Below, one piece after another: positions 12,105-27,100 of a DNA stretch of 64,000 bases. Position 1 is the first letter of the stretch, and each line of letters begins with the position of its first letter. The stretch lies in assembly GCA_009792885.1 (NCBI GenBank), contig WMCF01000025.1, positions 11,546,782 to 11,610,781 of the forward strand, in the 5' to 3' direction. Source of the stretch: Eremophila alpestris peregrina (Eukaryota; Chordata; Aves; Passeriformes; Alaudidae). A model generated the notes under the pieces. That model was not told the origin of the DNA. It did not search any database and saw only the letters and a list, made by a program, of their open reading frames with translations. The translations under genes were made by a program, and so were the position numbers.

Positions 12105-15100
12105 CTGAAAGCAAGAGGGGAAAAAAGCATTTATACAAAATATCAATGGATACCATTTTGAGAGCAAATAGAGATATAACACATTTTAATGACTCTGGCA
12201 ATTTCCAGATGCAATCAAATTACTTATAGCATAAATAATTCAGACAAACTGTACATATGCAATTTATCTGGTTATTCATTTGTTCGGGAGGCAGGAACAT
12301 GCAGAGGAAATAAAGTTTTTTGGAATGAAAGCTCAACATAACCAATACTGGGATAATCTGAGCATGCCTAACTAAATAAATTATTCAGATTTAAGTAAAC
12401 CAGAGCAAAACTGGCAGATTTGGATATTGACGGTTTATGCTAGTGCTGCCCTTGTTTATGGTAAGTACTATTTATTTATTGAGATTTGTACTGGTTTAAG
12501 TAGACCTTTAAGTGGGTTAGACCTTCTGTAATGAACAGGATAGTCCTAAATTTGTTTAAGAGTGTTTTGTAGAGTTCAGTACATATACAGACAAATTTAA
12601 CTGCTTTCATATTCCCAGTTCAACTTAAGAGCACAGAAGATTTATGAAAGAGCTGTAAGTATAATGACTTTCCTGTCTTGCTTCTTTACAACAAGAAATA
12701 AAATGTTATTATTAACTACAATGAGCATGGTAAGGATGATAGACTTTTTCTTTCTCTTCAGTATTCAATTGGAAAACCTGCAAATTATCTTTTTCTTGAG
12801 ACCTAGAAATCTATTAAAAGGCCCTTCAAGGAAAATACAGAATTTCTGGAGACCTCAAAAGACCAATCTGCTTACAAATTTCCGTGTAGATAATATTTAT
12901 GCCTATTGTATGCATTCAAGCAACTTATTTGAAGAAATGAAGCTCCTAACTTTTTGTATGTATGTATGTGTTTATACTCTTTATATGAGAGTATTTCAAA
13001 TATGGATCTATTGGGGAGACACATGGGGCTTCTGCCCTCTTACTAGTTTTTTCCTCAGCCAGCCTGACTGAGGACATTTACACGGTTCTGAGCAACACCT
13101 CCTGTTTTTTCTGGCTCTCTGCTTTGGGAAGAGAGCAATCTGCCTAACCAAAAACATCTATAAATCTTTTGTCCAGTGAGCTCCTTGCCTAAAATTTTCC
13201 TATACATGGCCACATCTATAATATGTTATGTGGTGTCCTTTAGCCCGAGAGATTGCGTATCACCTGTTTCTGCACAAGAAAATTGTGATTTAAGTGTCTG
13301 AGACCCTTTAGCACAATTAACTGATCCCAGAAAGGAGATGCTTACAGAAAGATGACACAAGCAGAAAGAGTGGTAAAAATATTTACATGAACAGCAAACT
13401 TCACATTCAAGTGCAATGATTTGCAGATAGCAACGCCTACTCTAACACATTTTTAAAGATCATTACACTGAAAGATGGAGAAACACAAAGATCTCTTTCA
13501 GAAGGCCATGATAGTGAGTGCAGCATCTCTGTAAGGCTTTCAAGTTGCCTAGAATTCATTGAAGCATCCAATACAGCAAAAGTAGCACAAAAAAAACTTA
13601 ATTAAATAGTAACTATTCTAAATGTATTTTGTAACAGCAAAGCATTTTGGTGGAATTTTGTCTTGATTACAAGATTTATATCTTTATCTTCTCAGATGTA
13701 GATAATGTAACCTGTCTTCAAAATATAGCATAATAATAGTAATTTAGTCAATACATAAATGTACCTTCAAGACTGGCTTCATTGTATAAAAAAGAATAAA
13801 TGTATTTGATCCTGTACAGAATCTACAAACCAAATTAGCCATGTTTTTACTGCTGTGACAAAGGTTCACCCTTTTGTGTTCTTTTGTATTTCCCATAAAG
13901 TTCATAAGGGAGATGAGAATAATCTTCCTCAACCTGTTCCTGGAACACAGCATTATTTGGTCCAACTTCTCTCAAGTCTGTGATGAAACAAAGTTAAAGA
14001 ATCTATTTACTCCAAAGTAAAGATACTTGTCTGCACTCCCCTAGAACCTGAACAACGCATTTCAGAATAGAGAAGGAAGTATTTGAGAAAGGATCATTGA
14101 GGTACATGAAGTACATTTAAACAGTCAAAATATCTTTCCAAAATTACAACAGAAAAAGTTGTAGGATGACTTCTTTCAGGAGCTCTTTTTTACTGTCTTG
14201 GGACTTTCAGGATTTACTGAAATTATGCTTTCAAAGTGTTTAAACATTGGCAAGGATAAGAAATTTTCCTTAGAGTGGAAGCTGTCAGTCTCATTTACTT
14301 TGAAAGAGCTACAAAACAAAGGATTAAATATTGCAAGCCTTGGCATAAAGTTGTCAGATTTGGCAGTGCTGAAGGAGAAAAGGAGCACTTTCATAATTCC
14401 TCTCATAAAAAGTTTTAGCTTCCTTCCTGATAGAGCTGTAGATAGAAAAATACCTACTTAGAAGAACTTGGGGGCTTGGGGGGGGTGGAGTTCTTGGCAC
14501 CAACACTTCCAAGACCACAAACAAGAGGAACTCTAGATAAGTTTTAAATGCTAGAGATTTTCCAGTTCCAGAAGAGTTCTGATGCTCAAAATATATGTAG
14601 TTAGTCACTGAAGTGGAGCTGTAAGAAAATGACAAATAATTGCCTTTTTCTTAAGGGTTCCACAGCAATGAATGTAGTTATGAGAGAGAAAACAAGAACA
14701 AATCCCTGAAAAATATGGACTTGTTCCAAACACCATGATTTTAACAGCACAGAGGACACATCTGAACACTTGTAGGGGAAAAATATTTGTTTGTCTCAGA
14801 TGATCCCAAGAAGCATTACAATTCACTAGTCTTAGCTGTTCAGGTGTTCTGTCCAATTAATATTTACAAGGAACAGAGATTTTAGATGATGGACCCATCT
14901 AAATGTCATATGGTCCTAAGAAGACTTTACCTTTAGGTTTTATCTCTAAGATAGAAGGGATTGTAGTGGAATCCAGCCAGCAGGATTATGAAGAATCTTG
15001 ATTTTCTTTTCTTTTCCTATCTTTTTGCAAAGTATTCTATTCTTTCTTTGTATTCAAAGGTTTTCTTACCCTGATACTTGAATTTTTTTACTACTGAATG

Positions 15101-18100
15101 TCTTTACAAGCAGTCAACTTGTCTTATTCATATTTAGTGATATTAGGTTACAACTTTATCTTATTTATCACACTAATCTTATATATAATCATTTAGTAAT
15201 CATCCTCCCAGAAACATCACAAGATTTTATCCAGGGATAGAAAATCATTTTCAGAAACAGACTTTACCTCTGGACAAAATGTCACGTCTTAAAACTGTTC
15301 TAGGGCCCACAGATATAAACAAAAAAGCAATCAGTTGCTCACAGCATTAAAGTGAAACATATCCATGCTAAAAGTAATAATATAATTATTTATAAACTAC
15401 TTAGAATTAGGTCTTGTGTGGGAGAAAAAAATACTTTCTGAGTAAAGACATATAAGGTGCAGCTAGATGCGTTCATTGTTACTTCAGCCTGTTCCTTTTT
15501 ACAGCCAAGGAGTTACAGGAATGTTGCAAGGCATCGCGTTCCTGAGCAAGGAAGAAAGAGGCTTTCAGAGGGGAATTCACACCTCGCACTGGTTCCCATC
15601 TCTTACTCCCTTGCCGCAGTACTGCTGGCACCAGTCACGTGTCTAGTGCAATGTAACAGCTGCTTCTCACTGCTGCAAAGGGAGCAGCACTGTTGCTCTG
15701 GGATTGCAAGTCAGCTGTTATTACTTGTGACAGGTTTTGTTCATGTTAGAAACATTTATGACCAGTAGTTATAACTATTTTCCAGCGAAAAATATATAAA
15801 ATTCTACGACTTTCCTGTTATGCAAACTAATTGCTAGGTTTAGAAAGTAGAATGACAAAGGCTTGATATATTGGTCTTCAATGGGTAGATAAAGGATTTA
15901 TATTATTCATTCCTTTCATGAACTCACTCCCTTTGGTAATCCCTACATGGATGTTCTGATCCTAGCACTATCACTGGAATAGCTCTGGGTTTCACAGGCT
16001 GTAGTTCTGCTTGGTCAGGGTGTTCAAGGTTTGCTTTAGGAAAACTTCTACCAATAGTGAATTTCAAAGAGAACAGCTTTATGCTCAGCTTGGATGCAGA
16101 AAAGTATGAGGTAATGACTTGTAGGGTTAAAACCAACACTGGTATGTAAAAACAATCCTATTTGTCAGGAAGAATTCTGGGAAAATTCAGACTAGAAGAA
16201 AGAGAACAGTGGATACCAATAAAACATGTACACTAGAATGAACAGAACATACTATTCTGGTGATCTATAATCTTTGGGATTTTTCTTTTGTTGAAATGTA
16301 AAAACAAAGAAATAAAATACAAGTTTTGTGTGATTTACTTAATAAGAAAGAAACTGGTGTCCTATGTATGATATGTAAGTCAATCATTGAGTAAATGAAT
16401 TGCAATGTGCAATTCATTTACTCAAAGATAAAAGATGTCATAAAAATAAATCAGTACCTTTAGGCAAACTGCTTTTAAAATTATAGCAAAACATTTCAAA
16501 ATGTGCTTCACACTTTTTGTGTGAAGAAATCTACACTTCACAAATGACTAAAACTATTTGTATTGTTTCTGCAAATGTGTAGGGAGGCATAACTGAAGGC
16601 AGGTGAAATAAATCTGGTCATACCACCAGTATCTCAAGCATTATCTTGAAAAATGTGGTGCACAGGAAAACCTGTATGTCTGCATAAATTTTTCATTTAA
16701 ATAAAGAGAGGTTACAGTGGGAGTAGAGGTAATTGCTCACTGTAAATCCTGTTGAAAACTAAGAGAATGCCATGAATGACTAAACACCAATGAAAGGAGA
16801 GGAGATTCTAACTGAGAGCTGTCGCTGGTTGTAAGCATTACAAGCTTTGTGATAGAAGAGATTGCACATAATAATGGTGAAATCTTAAATTAATGCCTTG
16901 GGAAGTCATCAGCATAAGGGAAAATTTTTAGGGTTTTTAAAATAATTTATAAGTAATAATTTCATATACCTATTAGAGCATTTTGTTTAAAAATCTTAAA
17001 TTAAAATTATCAATCTAAACCCCTCACTTTACAGTGAAAGAAAAAGATGAAATTGAATAAGGTTGACTATATTAATGAATACTTTTAAGAGTTACAAGAA
17101 GTCCTGATCTTACAAGCTAACAGAATGTAAATTACTTGAAATTATATGCAGAATAAGTGGGTCTGAATGAATTTGGATTATCAAAATTTCTCAATTATCA
17201 AACTTCCCTTATACAGCTTTCTGAATTTCCAGATACACTCTAGTAAACTCCTAAGTCATATCTGCAGTGAATTTTGTAACTACAAAACAGTGTCCAAATA
17301 TATTTAACACTAGTCACTTTTACATTTAAATTTTCATATAATATTTATGATATAAAATATGTATTTATTAAATGTCAGGCAAGTCCGTTTATCTGCATGT
17401 TTGCTTTGCTCCTGCAGGGTGAAGTTGAGCCAGAAGTTGCATGTGAGGTTTGTTCAGCAGCTTCCACTACAGTAGTGGCTGGAACCTAGCTGGCTTGAAA
17501 GGCAGCTAAAGAACTGCATGTACTAATCTGTGGAAGGTCACCTTCCCAGCATTTACTTCTATGAATAAATATAGTCATATTGCTGATCACCCACAGATGC
17601 TCTTGGCTGATCGTGAGTTTAATCTGGTTTATGTGTTTTAACAATAAAAGAAATGGGAAAAATAAAAATAATTTGAAGTGACTGGTTATTTCAACTAGCT
17701 GATGCACACCAAAGTAATTCTTTTCCTGGGGAAAAGAACCCAAACAAAACATATAAGTGAAATGCTTGGAATGCCTGAAGCACATTTTATCTTCCTTTAG
17801 TGTATTTTTTAAAAAAAAACAAAGACCTCAATATTGAGTGTTTAGCTGGAAGAGGTGATATTCAGAATCCAGCATCTAAGAGGATGTGTAGCTGAGTCCT
17901 TTTATTCATTTAAAAGATGAGCATTTTGTCCAAAGTATGAGGTTCTGCTCACTTTTCTGTCTGAGATTTGGGTTCACTGAAGAAAGCCTGTGTTACAAAA
18001 TATTCCAGAGCAAGCGTCTCTAACCAAAATTACAAAATGAACAGAACTGCTGATGTAGCTGAAATATAAAGACTTTTACAGTAATGGGATGGTTTCAATA

Positions 18101-21100
18101 AAAGATGATGTGGCTTTACAGTTGAAGCAAAACCCTTGATATTAGGAATCACTCTGTTTCTTTGTTCCTTACAAAGCAGAATTCAGCACTGTCCTAATTC
18201 CTGTATATAAGACTCAGATAACATTTATCTCTCAGAAATGTCAATGCAGACATCAGATGGCATTTGACTTCTGGATTTTCTTGCAATTAAAATTCTGTGA
18301 ATGTGGTTTAATTTAAATAATTATTACTAATTATGTAAATTTAATTATCTAAATTATATAATTATGTAATATTTAATGTAAAATTTCCCTCCAAATAATC
18401 ATATTCTAACAATCAAATCACGTTGTTTTACCAAATATTAAAGGGATTTCTATTTAAATATTCCTGAGTCCAGTGCATTTTCAGAAATTTCAAAAGAGGT
18501 CAACACAGTGTTGCAATAAAATGTATTTTCTTTTAAAAGAGTTCAGCTAAATGATTTGGGACTTTTCAATAGTAAATCAAGTTACTGTAGTTAGCACTGT
18601 GTGAGTGTTTCATAATTGTTTATGATGTGCAAAGAACTCATGCCTGCATTCTCTCTTCTCCTTCATTCCTAGCACAGTGACCTATATAAATCTGTGTAAC
18701 CTAATTTTGGGTGTGCAGTTTGATGACATCTTCAAGGGCTTCTTCTGTACTTCATGATGGTACAATCTAACTCAAATTGGCATCAGAAGACAACAGTGTG
18801 TAATTTTACTAATTATTTTAATAACGTCTTTTATATTTTCATCTGTTTAACCCCTGGAACTTTGCTAGTTGTTTTATCAAGAAATTTAAACTGATCCTGT
18901 TCTCACCCCTAAGATTTTGGGAATACACTGATGAATCTGAGAGTAAAGCTTATTTGATTCTTTTCCCTGTGCAATATTTGCAACACTGTAAAAAGCAGCA
19001 CTTGCCAAAGGAATCAGCTGAGAATAAATCTGCAAAGAACTGGAGTGATCAATTAGAGTGACCAATTAGAAAAATAGAAATAGCCACAGTCTTAAACCAC
19101 AGTCTGTGCTGTTTAAAGATTTTGAGCTTACCTATGCATACTAGATCCATAAAACCATACATTCCATAGCAGATTTGAAAAAGGATGTCCTTTCTTTGCC
19201 ATACTGCATAAGGGCTGAAGGCTGACCATAGAAGCCAAGTCACACTTGCTACTAAGAACAGAGATCCTAGGATTACAGCAACCATCTGCACTTTCTCAAC
19301 CAGTGTTATAGTAATGCTTTGCCACTAAAAGAGAAACAAAGTTGTATAAGATAAAAATGTTATTGTCCATGGTTGCACATTCAACTCCACCTTTTTTCCT
19401 GAAATCAGAAATTATTTTAATTTTACACAAATCTTCATAGATATTTACTAATATCCTTGATACTGACATTTTATATTTTTTCCTATTTCACTTTCAAAGT
19501 GAAGCTAGTAGTTGCTTCCCCATTTCCTCCAGTGTCACTATCAATACGATCTAGATGTGAACTTCTGAAGAGTTAATAGTTTCACTTCTGTTTTGAATAG
19601 GTAGTCAAAAAAATATTAATTCCATTCCATTAGGAATGGAACTCAGTCCATCTTTGGAGGGCAAGAAATGAAAAAGGAAGAAGACTTTTTCAAATATGTG
19701 TTATGTTACTGTGACAGGTTTCCTTTCCATCCCTCCCTCCTGAAGCATGAAACCATTTTCCACTTTCAGGCTTCTCCTCAAAGAAGTCCCAGACATACCA
19801 AGGGAGTTGTCTTACTCTGCATAAACCAGTGTTAACAGCACAAAAAGACTCCTGCAACCTAGTGTGGAAGCAACACAAAAACTCAGGAGGAGCCCTGAAT
19901 ATAGATAGCACAAACGTTTCTTTTCAGTGCACCCCAATTATGTCCATCTTTCCAGGGAGGCTGTATCTTCCAGCTGAGAGGTGACTCTGGTTTATGGTGT
20001 GACAGGATTAAAAGATAAGAGAGTGTGTGTACTGACTTCTGTCAAAATAAGAGAAATACAATTCTGTTACAAGAGTCACAAAAACAAAACACAGCATAAG
20101 GAACTAATTGTTCTACATTACCCTTAACATGTATGGCTTTTCTTGGACATCATTCTCTAAATTACTTTGGTAGACTCCCCCACTCCAGCCCCGTCACTCC
20201 TTCCAGGGCTGGTGTAAAAACTGTAAACAGCAATCTTTCCTGTTCCTAATTTTGGACATACCTCCCTCCTTCTATAGTTCCAACAGGGAACAAGTGGAGA
20301 AAGCTATTGCAATAAGGGTTTTCTTGCCTCTTTTCCCATCTGGCAATATTTTTTCCTTTGTCCTATTGTTTTTCTAAAGCCTTCTCTTTTTTACAGCTGT
20401 TGGGTACCCAGTACCATATAATCATAGGATAAAATAATAATTCAGTTTGCAAGGGCTGTGGGAGCCATCTAGTTCAACTTCCTGCTCAAAGATGATCAGG
20501 GATGAGATCAGACCACATTTCTCAGGAGTCTATTCTGTAACACCTTGAAAACTTCCAAGTATGGAGGCTGTTCAGCCTTTCTGTGCAGCCTGCTCCATTT
20601 CTTGACTGTACTCAGATTAAAAAAATCTTTTCTTCAAAAACATTTTTCTTATATTCATTCTGATCCTCTTTTGTCCCACTTACACTTCTCCCATCAAATA
20701 CCACTGTGAAGAGCCTGGGTGAGCAATGGTCCTCAGTCCCTTTCTTCTCTTTCAGCTTTTCCCATTAACTTTTCCACTACAGCCTAATATGCACAATTGG
20801 TGCTGCATTCCTTTTCTTCTTGCAACCTTCTGAATCTAACAGTACAAAAAGATAGATGTATAACAATTTGTAAATTGTCTATCTTGAAATAGTATCCTTT
20901 TATAATGAACTCATTAAATGCATACTAGTTTTTTCAGGGAACTTGAGGGTTTGGAACGGGCTATTCATACTAAATACTACCTTTTTACAGTAAAACAGCT
21001 ACGGATACTCATTTCCTTTGTCTTTTTCTAAAGGTCAAAGAAGGTCATTAAAAAGTAATGCATGACAGAATGGTGTGAGATTTTCATTACTCACTATACA

Positions 21101-24100
21101 GGATTGAAAGTTCAGGACTCAAATTGATTCAACACTCTTTACACTCCATAGGGTAATGTTAAACAAAATTATTTTTCATTTCTCAGCTGAAGCTACATAG
21201 TGTGACTTGGCAGAAAACTGTCAAAAATGCTGTTGGTTATGTATGTCTATCTTCTTTCTTTATCAGTGTGAGACAGACCTTTATTAAAATTCTTTGGAAT
21301 GCCTGAAATCAAAGTCCGTTTACATGAAGTAAAGCTTTAACTGTCTCAATATATTACACTGTCAAATTCACAGAAAAAGCTGGCAATAAATTGGAAAGAC
21401 TTATATAAATGAAATTAACAGCAGATCTGTCACAGTGTAATTTCAACAATGCAGTTCCTAAACTTCACTTCTGCTTATTTTGATTTTCTTTTTTTTTTTT
21501 AACTTAGATTGCTCATAGTTAGTCTGCAAAGAGAGCAATGAACAAAAGGAAAAGCAATCCAAACATTTGGAATAAATAATGTAGCATGCACTCTAGACAG
21601 AAAGCTTATCCCCTATTCTGGTGTCTGGTGTTGCCTGAACACCAGTGTCTCTTCCTCAGTGTCAGCCACTCCTACCACCCATTTCATGAAGCTTTTTTTG
21701 TTGGGTTTTTCCAATTCATTATTTCTAGAAAAACTTGACCTTGACCTATGTTTCTATCTAAGAAACATAGATATGATCCTCAACTCTTCCTGCCTTCTTC
21801 TAAAGAATGTATTCTTGTCATTTTGCTCTTCTCCATATCTGTAAAGAATGCAAGCAACTGAATCTCTCAATCTCAATAAAGTCAGTAATTCCAAAGATTC
21901 CGCATGTTAGCACACTATCAAATTACTATGATTGCTGAGAAAAGGCACAAGCATTCCAGAGGTTGTTGTTCCTAAATCTTGGGCCTTTAAAAATCAAAGA
22001 AAAAAACCCAAACCAACAAAACAAAACCCCCCTCAAAATAATAAAAAAAAAAAAAAAAACCAAGAACCCCAAAATAGGGTTGAATATTTTCTTCTATTAC
22101 CCAACTACTTTAACCTTTGTGGTAGTCACTGTCTTTGTTCTATGAAAGGAATTCAGTCCTCCACCTTCTTCAGTATGAAGGTCAGCAATAGACAAGAAAT
22201 TAATTTTTCTTCTTATCACTGTAATCTGTAAATTAAATTAACTGATGGTATTCCATAGTAGATGGGTGTAAGATGGAAGATATTTTAGTGGCCTAGAAAA
22301 TTTATATGAAACCGCTAATGTGCTTCCTTGTCTGCCATAGGAATCCAGCACCCTAGGAGTGATGGGGTGAAGTGGATTGGTGTTCAGCTCCAACATGTGA
22401 TGAGCTTGGGGACCTCATCTTCTATGTATGTTGGTCCTTAGCGCTAATGGAAGGAAGACTGTGGATGTTCCTGATGGTTAACTTACCCCAACTGAAATTT
22501 TCTCTTCCCTGCCCCTTTCCGGTAAGTTTTGTTTTGTTTTGTAACAGTCCAAGATTGCCTCTTGGGAAATGAGTGTCTTGATTTTTTTTCCCCATAAATT
22601 TGACTGAGCTTGGGTACAAATTGTAGAAAAGCAAGCAGATGTTACTGGGACAGCATATTTTTCACATAAGGAAGGTGGTATTCTATAGTTCCAGTGTTAA
22701 TGACATGTGGAAAGGCTTGGAATGTTCAGTCCTTCCTTAAACATGGCCAGCATCAGCCATTAGACAATGAAATGAACTGTGCAGGACTGTATTGTTTGGT
22801 TGCTTTGCATTTCATAACAAGTTGTGGTCACACCATTTGTTTGTGCCTGGTCTCCCACAGCATGGCTAACACGTGTGAGAATACAACTGAAAGAAACCCA
22901 GGAAAAGAAGGCTCTTCCTAAGAGTGAGATTCTTTTTATAGTACCAAAAGTCAGTTAAACTTTGATTTCTCACAGTCATTTTCCTGTTTATATCCACTGT
23001 TTTGTTATAATCACTTCACCTTTTAATGTCAAATTAATGGCTTATGAGGTCACAAAAATAATATAGTAAAAATAATTCAGTGATAGTTAATGTTGAGACA
23101 TTGCATTCAGAATATAACTGAATTATTTAACATTGTAAATTGAATGATCACATTATTAGTGTGTCATGATTTAAATCCACTATTTCCACAAGTGTTTTTC
23201 TCATTTTCTTCATATAACTTGCCTCAAAAGTCTTAATTGCTCATGATTGTAAACAATGATATGACTTTCTAATTTGTTTTTGCTATTTGCTGATGATACA
23301 TTCCACAATCAGTAACAGTTATTTTAGCTAAGTTAAAAAAGATCTAGACAGGATTTTAGTGTCAGCTTCCGTAAAGTACACGAACCTAAAAAAAAGTATT
23401 ATGAGAAAGTGTCATTTTTGCTCAATAACTAGAAATGGAAAGAAAATGTGAGATATTTTGTATCTAGATAACTATAATAATACTGTAGGTTTCAGATATA
23501 ACAATTTTAAAACCCTTAATTTAAATTTCTATGAAATAAAATCCCATTTCATATTCCTTCCCACCATATCTGTAGAGTTATGATGTACCATGACATCTCA
23601 GTTGCCCACAAAAAAAAAATTGTACTTTATTTTAATTTACAATGATGGCAAAAACTTCCTTTGAAAATTGTGTTTTAAACAAAATATAATTAATGCTTCT
23701 GATTTTAATGTAATACTGTCTGCCCTTGAAAACTTTCTAGACTTTTACTTCTACTGACACTTCATTATGTTAGTTCTTTTAAACTTTTATTTACCACTGG
23801 TCTTCCCCTGATAAATCATTTGGGAGTATAGTACATTATAGAGTTTAAATTCTGACCCCAGAGACATTGCTCCTCTTTTCTTCTGAGGTTTCTGTCAAAT
23901 GAAAATACAGATATAAGGAAATAATTCCTTATTTTGAGGTTGAGACTTTCAGAAGTTGAAGGAAACATATTGCTTTAATGGACTAATGGTTAAAGAATAA
24001 AGTTAATACAGTTATGTGCATGTCCTTAGTAACATAATGATGGATAAAATATTCAAAGGTCTGTCGTCTTTGAGATAAATCAATATTAACTTGGCTTTGT

Positions 24101-27100
24101 TTTGATAATGCCTTGTAAAAGCCCATTGATTATTGTATAATACATGGCAGAAATGTGATCTAAAAAGTACTGAGACTGTGCTTCTACTTAGAATACTTTG
24201 CACTGGAAATGTCTGCAAAGAAACCAAAGGTTTTCCTACCTCCTCAATAAAGAACATATGAATTTTCCTTGTGGCTACCCAAATGCATATCAGCTTCAAC
24301 TGTACCAATTTATAATCCACCAAAATTCCTTAAGCCAAAGAGCTGTTATGGAGTTCCCCACTCTGTTCTCTCTGAAACACAGTTTATTATGGGCACTGCT
24401 GACAGAAACCTCCCAATCTCTTCACTCATTCTGGAATTAATAATTTACATAACAATAACGATAATGCCTGGCTGTGATCTATTGTAATACAACATGATTA
24501 ACCTGAAGACATACCAAATATACAATCTCAAAAACCTTTTGTTAGATTGCTCTAATTCCTAGAACCAACTGTCACAAGAAAAAATTCTTTCCGACTGTCA
24601 ATTCATTATCCATTATGGGATTTGTAATCTGCCTACTTATGAATAAAACTCATAGAGAAGCAAAAGAACACACTGAACTAAGTTCAACAAATCATTTTTG
24701 AAATGGCTTTTCCTTACTTTATCTTATTGGTAGTCTACATGATTAGATAATTAGGATTTCTGAAATGTTTTGCAGTAAGCATACACTGACTACAATTCAG
24801 AATACAAAGATAGTTAACTTACTGACCAGGCTGGATAGAAAATACGTAGTTTTTCTAGTGAGTACATACACACACAAACATTAGAAATGTAATTTTTAGC
24901 TATAGGCTTCTATTTGTATGACTTTTTCTTAAAAGAATCAATGTCACAAAAATTGCAGCACACCATTAATGGTTGTCTATTTTGATACATTATTAACACA
25001 CAGAGTGCCTGGAGTCATGATGCCCATTATCTTTTCATCTGGCTGAGAGCTCATCAATACAGATAGTTTGGTCTGTACATAATTTTTCCATCAGCTTGGA
25101 AGGCTGCACCAGTATTTTACTTGGGACATTCTGAAAACAAAACATTTACTGTGCAGATCCTGCCTATCTGTGCACCACTCAAGCAATTTAGTTGACAGTT
25201 CCTGGAAGCGTTGACTTACTGCATGTACACAACTGATTGAACATCTACATCTACAATGGGCACATCTTGAATTTCTGGCTGTCCAGAAGCCTGGACATCC
25301 TAGTCAATGTACAAAACCTTCACATTCTATTCACCTTTTAAAATCTTACTACTTACTAAGCAGAACAGTTCAACCTTTTATCTTATGATTTTTTAAATGA
25401 TGTTAGAATCAGGATCTGAGACCACAAGCAGAGCTGTGATGTCAACTGCTTTAGTCTTACATTATTCTTTCTCTGAGAAATTATCAGTATCTATTTTTTG
25501 CTGATGGCCAAAAAATGAAAGGAATTCTGCAAGACTGTGTGACCAGCTGAGGCAGCTGCCCAGGCAGAGCTCCAGTGGGAATATGCTGACACCCTGGTGC
25601 TAGGCTCTAGGGTGTACCCTGTTCTTGTGCCAGTAGGGGCCAGCAGCAGTGAGTGTCCCTGTGGGATGTGTGCCCAGGCATGGGAACTTCTCTGCTCCAG
25701 GAGCAGGCAAGCAGGTTGAGGAATAAAGTAAAGAAAGAGTTCAACTATCTTCCCTGGGACAGGCCCAAAAGGGGAGACAGAATTCATGATAGAGAGGATT
25801 CTCTATCCTCTGTCCAACAGAATGCAGTGACCTAAATGTCAGGGAACAATGGTGACAAGTTCCTGCTGAGCACATCAGGCAAATCTCTGCAACTCCCTCC
25901 CTGCAGAATTTTGGTTGTTTTAATAATGGGTCAATTTACATGATGTTGAGCCAGCTGGTGACAGACAAGGTGCACCTGTCACAAAGCAGGAAAAGGATCT
26001 TTGCACAGGAGTTTTCAGGGCTCACTGAAAGAGCTTTAAACTAAACTTGAAGGGAAAAGCGATAAAGCCATGCTTGCTAGAGATCAGCCTGGGGGTAGCA
26101 CACAAGTGTTGGAGGGACAGAGTGCTATGAAGGTCCTTTTGTCTGCCATTTCAGTAAAGGCAGGAATGAAGATTTATGTGTAAGCAACAGTACAAGTTAT
26201 TGATACATCAGAAAGCATAGAAACAGGAATTAGGAATTAGGGCTTCTCCCCCTAAAAGGTGGTGGGATCAATAGCCCCGGTGAAGTGCATCCATACCAAT
26301 GCGTGTGGCATGGGCAACAAACAGGAGGAGCTGGAAGCCACTGGGCAGCAGGAAAACTGTGGCATCATGGAAACATGGTAGGATGATTTGCACAGCTGGG
26401 ATGGTGCAATGGATGGCTGCAAAATCTTCAGAAGAGATAGGTAAGGAAGGAGAGTTGGCAAAATAGCCACGAATGTTAGGAGAGTTATGATTGTCTAGAG
26501 CCCAGTGATGGTCTGGATAGAGTTGAGTGTTCATGGGTAAAGTTTCAGGGGGAAGGGTGACAAGGCAGACATCCTGGTGGGAGTTTGTTACATCCAAGGA
26601 GGATGAAGATACAGAAGAAGTATTCTGTAAGAAGCTGGGAGAAGTCTCATGCTTGCTAGACCTTGTTCTCATGGAGGACTTCACCAAACAAAAACAGGTA
26701 TCTGCTGATACTCAACACAGCAAAGAGGAAACAGTCTAGGAGGTTCCTGGAGGAAATGAGAAATACGTACAGTTAAGTAAATTATTTTCAAGTAACCTTT
26801 TAACTCCTATGAGACTCAAACTAAGTTTAGCTTAGTGGCTTAGCTCATTGGTATTTTGCACATTCCATGAAAGTGTATATTTGGTGAAAATGAAATTACC
26901 ATTCTATGAGAATAAATAGTATTCCTAGTGTAGGCTAGAAACTGTTCAATTTCTGTTGCAGCTGTATTGGAAATACTGACTTTCATTGCAACCTACTGTA
27001 CTTTTGATAGCATTATCTGAAAATTAAATATTAATGACTGGAGGAAATTAAAGCCTGCCATGGTTGTCACAATCTCTGCAACCTAACAATGATCTGCAAA

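Larger units (their letters stand above)
12105..19131 (-). other. MARCHF11: MARCHF11 intron 3 (about 7 kb)
   Basis: GTAAGC donor and CTTTCAG acceptor bound an AT-rich intron in which I recognise no transposon or exon. Its notable features are an exact 18-bp-arm palindrome at 16387-16425 and a smaller hairpin at 16506-16526. Very AT-rich patches occur, for example 18300-18400. Confidence 0.88.

Noticed and set aside
15457..15768. 103-codon plus-strand frame in intron 3
   Set aside because: No domain or repeat match, antisense to the gene, and consistent with chance.
19049..19131. Extension of the exon 3 frame past the donor to a stop at 19049
   Set aside because: The GTAAGC donor at 19131 and the phase match to exon 4 show that this is intron read-through.
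21932..22231. Lys/Pro/Gln/Asn-rich frames
   Set aside because: They are produced by the A-rich low-complexity tract.
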